From NCBI GenBank assembly GCA_902805805.1, contig CADCUE010000299.1, forward strand, positions 1-6,640: a DNA stretch of 6,640 bases. Reading direction: 5' to 3'. The notes beneath the pieces were generated by a model. That model saw only the letters and a program-made list of their open reading frames with translations, did not search any database and was not told where the DNA came from. The translations under genes were made by a program, and so were the position numbers. Source of the stretch: an uncultured Frankineae bacterium (GTDB taxonomy: Bacteria > Actinomycetota > Actinomycetes > Mycobacteriales > SCTD01). Numbering within the stretch: position 1 is the first letter of the stretch; each line of letters starts with the position of its first letter. This document shows positions 5,250 to 6,640 of the stretch, piece by piece.

Positions 5250-6139
5250 TCGACGTCGACCTGCCCGACGGAGGCGCCGACCCGCTGGCCCGGGGCCTGG
5301 CCGCCTGCCTGTCCTCGGTCACCGAGGTCCCGCTCGCCGACCTCCCCGACCCCGGGGACGGGTCGGCGAGCCACCTGCTCGGCGCCTGCCGGAGCTGGCT
5401 GGCCGGCCGCGGCTCGGGGCTCGTGCCGATCCACGACCCGCGGTCGTTCCAGTGGCCCGGCTCCTGGCTCGCCGTCGTGGACGGCAGCAGCAGCCCCCTC
5501 GCCGACGGTCCGGCACGGCAGGTCGCCGTGCTCGCGTTCGGGACACCGCCCGGCGTCGTCCTCAGCCCGCAGGACCCGGGCCTGCTCGGCCGCGCCACTG
5601 CCGAGCTCGACATCAGCAGCGCCTGGGCCGTGGCCTCGCTCGACCCGGTCCTCGCGCCCCTTCCCGCCGGACCGGTCCTCCACGGTGTCGTGGAGCTGCT
5701 GGCGGTCGCACCGCAGGCCGAGGCCCCCGTCCGGCTCGTGCAGCAGGCCCGGGCCCTCGCCGGCCGCGGGCTGGAGGGTGACCGGTACGCCGCCGGCACC
5801 GGCACCTTCAGCCCGCGCGGCGCGCACCGGCCCGGGTACGAGCTCACCCTCATCGCCGCGGAGGTCGTGGAGGAGCTCACCGAGCGGGACGCCGCCCTCG
5901 ACTTCGCGAGCACCCGGCGCAACGTCCTCACGCGCGGCATCGACGTCAACGCGCTGGTCGGTCGCGACTTCACGATCGGCGAGGTCCGCTGCCGGGGCCT
6001 GCGCCTGGCCGAGCCGTGCGCCCACCTCGAACGGCTCTCCGGCCCGGGTCTGCTGCGACCGCTCATCCACCGCGGCGGCGTGCGCGCCGACGTCCTGGGC
6101 GACGGCACCGTCGAGGTGGGCAGCGCCGTCGCCACCTGA
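5246..6139 (+). CDS. MOSC-domain protein with uncharacterised N-terminal domain
   Basis: A 297-residue protein. The C-terminal half (about 147-293) is a MOSC domain, the beta-barrel fold of molybdenum cofactor sulfurase C-termini, mARC and YiiM. Signs are GRGLEGDRYAAGTGTFS (173-189), LTLIAAEVVEEL (200-211), TRRNVLTRGIDVNALVGRDF (223-242), the conserved Cys in LAEPCAHL (Cys258) and RGGVRADVL (277-285). MOSC domains bind or relay the molybdenum cofactor or its sulfur. The N-terminal half (about 1-140) has SHLLGACRSWLAGRGSGLVP, DPRSFQWPGSWLAVVDG and VAVLAFGTPPGVVLSP. I know similar N-terminal segments in other actinobacterial MOSC proteins but no function for them. GTG 5246 is the only usable start: an in-frame TGA lies at 5225-5227 and no other ATG/GTG/TTG falls between. 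No ribosome site is visible. No molybdopterin biosynthesis gene lies nearby, so the partner enzyme is not identified. Confidence 0.85.
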   Translation: MIDVDLPDGGADPLARGLAACLSSVTEVPLADLPDPGDGSASHLLGACRSWLAGRGSGLVPIHDPRSFQWPGSWLAVVDGSSSPLADGPARQVAVLAFGTPPGVVLSPQDPGLLGRATAELDISSAWAVASLDPVLAPLPAGPVLHGVVELLAVAPQAEAPVRLVQQARALAGRGLEGDRYAAGTGTFSPRGAHRPGYELTLIAAEVVEELTERDAALDFASTRRNVLTRGIDVNALVGRDFTIGEVRCRGLRLAEPCAHLERLSGPGLLRPLIHRGGVRADVLGDGTVEVGSAVAT

Positions 6140-6145
6140 TCGGGG

Positions 6146-6162
6146 GGCGCTGCAGAAGCGCC
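6146..6162 (+). terminator. Weak hairpin downstream of the MOSC gene
   Basis: GGCGC (6146-6150) and GCGCC (6158-6162) form a 5-bp stem with a 7-base loop, 6 bases after the MOSC stop, preceded by a run of G and followed by more GC-rich sequence. There is no T-tract. It may end the MOSC transcript before the promoter at 6185, but a stem this short is expected by chance in such DNA. Confidence 0.2.
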
Positions 6163-6184
6163 TGCGGCGGGCGGCCCCGGTCAG

Positions 6185-6190
6185 TACCGT
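6185..6190 (+). promoter_or_regulatory. Candidate -10 box (TACCGT) of the final gene
   Basis: TACCGT is followed by 8 bases and the ATG at 6199, close to the spacing of actinobacterial leaderless promoters. No Shine-Dalgarno sequence stands before the ATG (only TCCGGCAC), which supports leaderless initiation. The element and the following bases match the site at 5211 (TACCGTCCCG against TACCGTTCCG). Confidence 0.45.
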
Positions 6191-6198
6191 TCCGGCAC

Positions 6199-6640
6199 AT
6201 GAGCCGTCCTCCCGCGGCGTGGCGACCGCCGGCGGTCATGCCTGCCCTCGCCGAGGGCGAAGCCGTCCGGTCGTGGCCGCTGGAGGTCTGGGGAGCACCG
6301 GCGACCTGGCCGCCGGCGACCGCCCCCGGCTTCCAGGCGGCGTGGCGGCTGGGCCTGCTGCCGCTCCCACCACCGAGCACCCCGCCGTCACCCGCCCCGG
6401 GGCTGTCCTCCTGGGACCGGGTGCGGCTGGGTGCCCTGCTGGCGCTCGGCGTCTTCGGCCTGATGATCCCCGTCGCGGACGCCCTGGGCGCAGGAGCGGT
6501 GTCCGCGCTGCTCGTCGCCGCACCGTTCTGCGCCGGCGCCTGGCTGCTGCGCTCCACCACGGCACGCGACGAGCTCGATCTCGCCGCGGGCTACACCAGC
6601 GGTCGGGCGCACACCGGCCTCTGGCGGCTCGACCGGGACG
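6199..6640 (+). CDS. Proline-rich membrane protein of unknown function (3' truncated)
   Basis: The frame opens at ATG 6199 and runs off the right edge without a stop, giving 147 residues so far. The N-terminal part (1-75) is rich in Pro, Ala and Trp (PPAAWRPPAVMPAL, VWGAPATWPPATAPG, then LPLPPPSTPPSPAPG). It is followed by DRVRLGALLALGVFGLMIPV and ADALGAGAVSALLVAAPFCAGAWLL, probably two membrane helices (about 78-95 and 99-119). The last visible part, TTARDELDLAAGYTSGRAHTGLWRLDRD, is polar and looks like the start of a soluble domain. A second in-frame Met at residue 14 is an alternative start. There is no signal peptide at the N-terminus, so the proline-rich part is probably cytoplasmic. I do not recognise the family. 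The upstream TACCGT suggests its own promoter. Confidence 0.7.
   Translation, partial: MSRPPAAWRPPAVMPALAEGEAVRSWPLEVWGAPATWPPATAPGFQAAWRLGLLPLPPPSTPPSPAPGLSSWDRVRLGALLALGVFGLMIPVADALGAGAVSALLVAAPFCAGAWLLRSTTARDELDLAAGYTSGRAHTGLWRLDRD

Noticed and set aside
3860..6135. Minus-strand frames of 428, 432 and 286 residues over the MFS and MOSC genes
   Set aside because: They are Ser/Arg/Pro-rich antisense shadows without motifs, while the plus-strand frames show clear MFS and MOSC signatures.
6063..6612. Minus-strand frames at the right edge (165, 109 and 74 residues)
   Set aside because: They are antisense to the membrane-protein gene, low in complexity and without recognisable features. The plus frame has membrane helices and a promoter-like element.
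1..6640. CRISPR array, tandem repeats, insertion-sequence ends, tRNA or rRNA genes
   Set aside because: Reading both strands, I saw no spaced direct repeats, no transposase motif with terminal repeats and no cloverleaf-like or rRNA-like segment.

Overview
The window is very GC-rich, densely coded DNA. Its third codon positions are nearly all G or C, GTG start codons are common, and several starts sit directly behind -10-like hexamers. Together with an F420-type (deazaflavin) oxidoreductase and an ArsR-type regulator beside an MFS transporter, this points to a chromosome segment of a high-GC actinobacterium. I see no rRNA, tRNA, CRISPR, transposase or phage gene.

Layout. (1) Positions 1-271 hold the 3' end of a plus-strand gene of unknown function. 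(2) After a short gap comes a small Ddn-like F420-dependent oxidoreductase (304-750). Its stop codon interlocks with that of the next gene in a shared CTAG. (3) On the minus strand lies a secreted CocE/X-Pro dipeptidyl-peptidase-like (S15) serine hydrolase (747-2639). Upstream of it, on the same strand, is an ArsR-type winged-helix regulator (2729-3688). The 89 bases between them hold a perfect 9-bp inverted repeat and a possible ECF-type promoter. (4) Divergent from the regulator is an MFS transporter (3747-4967). A 71-residue zinc-ribbon-like protein (4964-5179) overlaps its stop by four bases. (5) Next comes a 297-residue protein with an unfamiliar N-terminal domain fused to a C-terminal MOSC domain (5246-6139). 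(6) The window ends inside a proline-rich membrane protein of unknown function (6199-6640, 3' truncated).

How the genes may work together. The regulator and MFS gene are divergent, and their start regions are only 58 bases apart. This is the classic arrangement of a repressor controlling its own gene and an exporter, and the zinc-ribbon protein is very probably co-translated with the exporter. The secreted hydrolase may share the regulator's transcript or have its own promoter at the inverted repeat. The MOSC gene and the last gene look like independent units, each preceded by the same TACCGT hexamer.

The most unusual structure is in front of the MOSC gene. A TACCGT hexamer is followed by a GTG codon and then two successive four-codon mini-ORFs. 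Each ends in a GTGA that overlaps the next start, and the second ends on the MOSC start codon. This resembles a leaderless translational relay. No clearly novel multi-gene defence or metabolic system is evident; the genes are mostly ordinary family members in an accessory-type neighbourhood.
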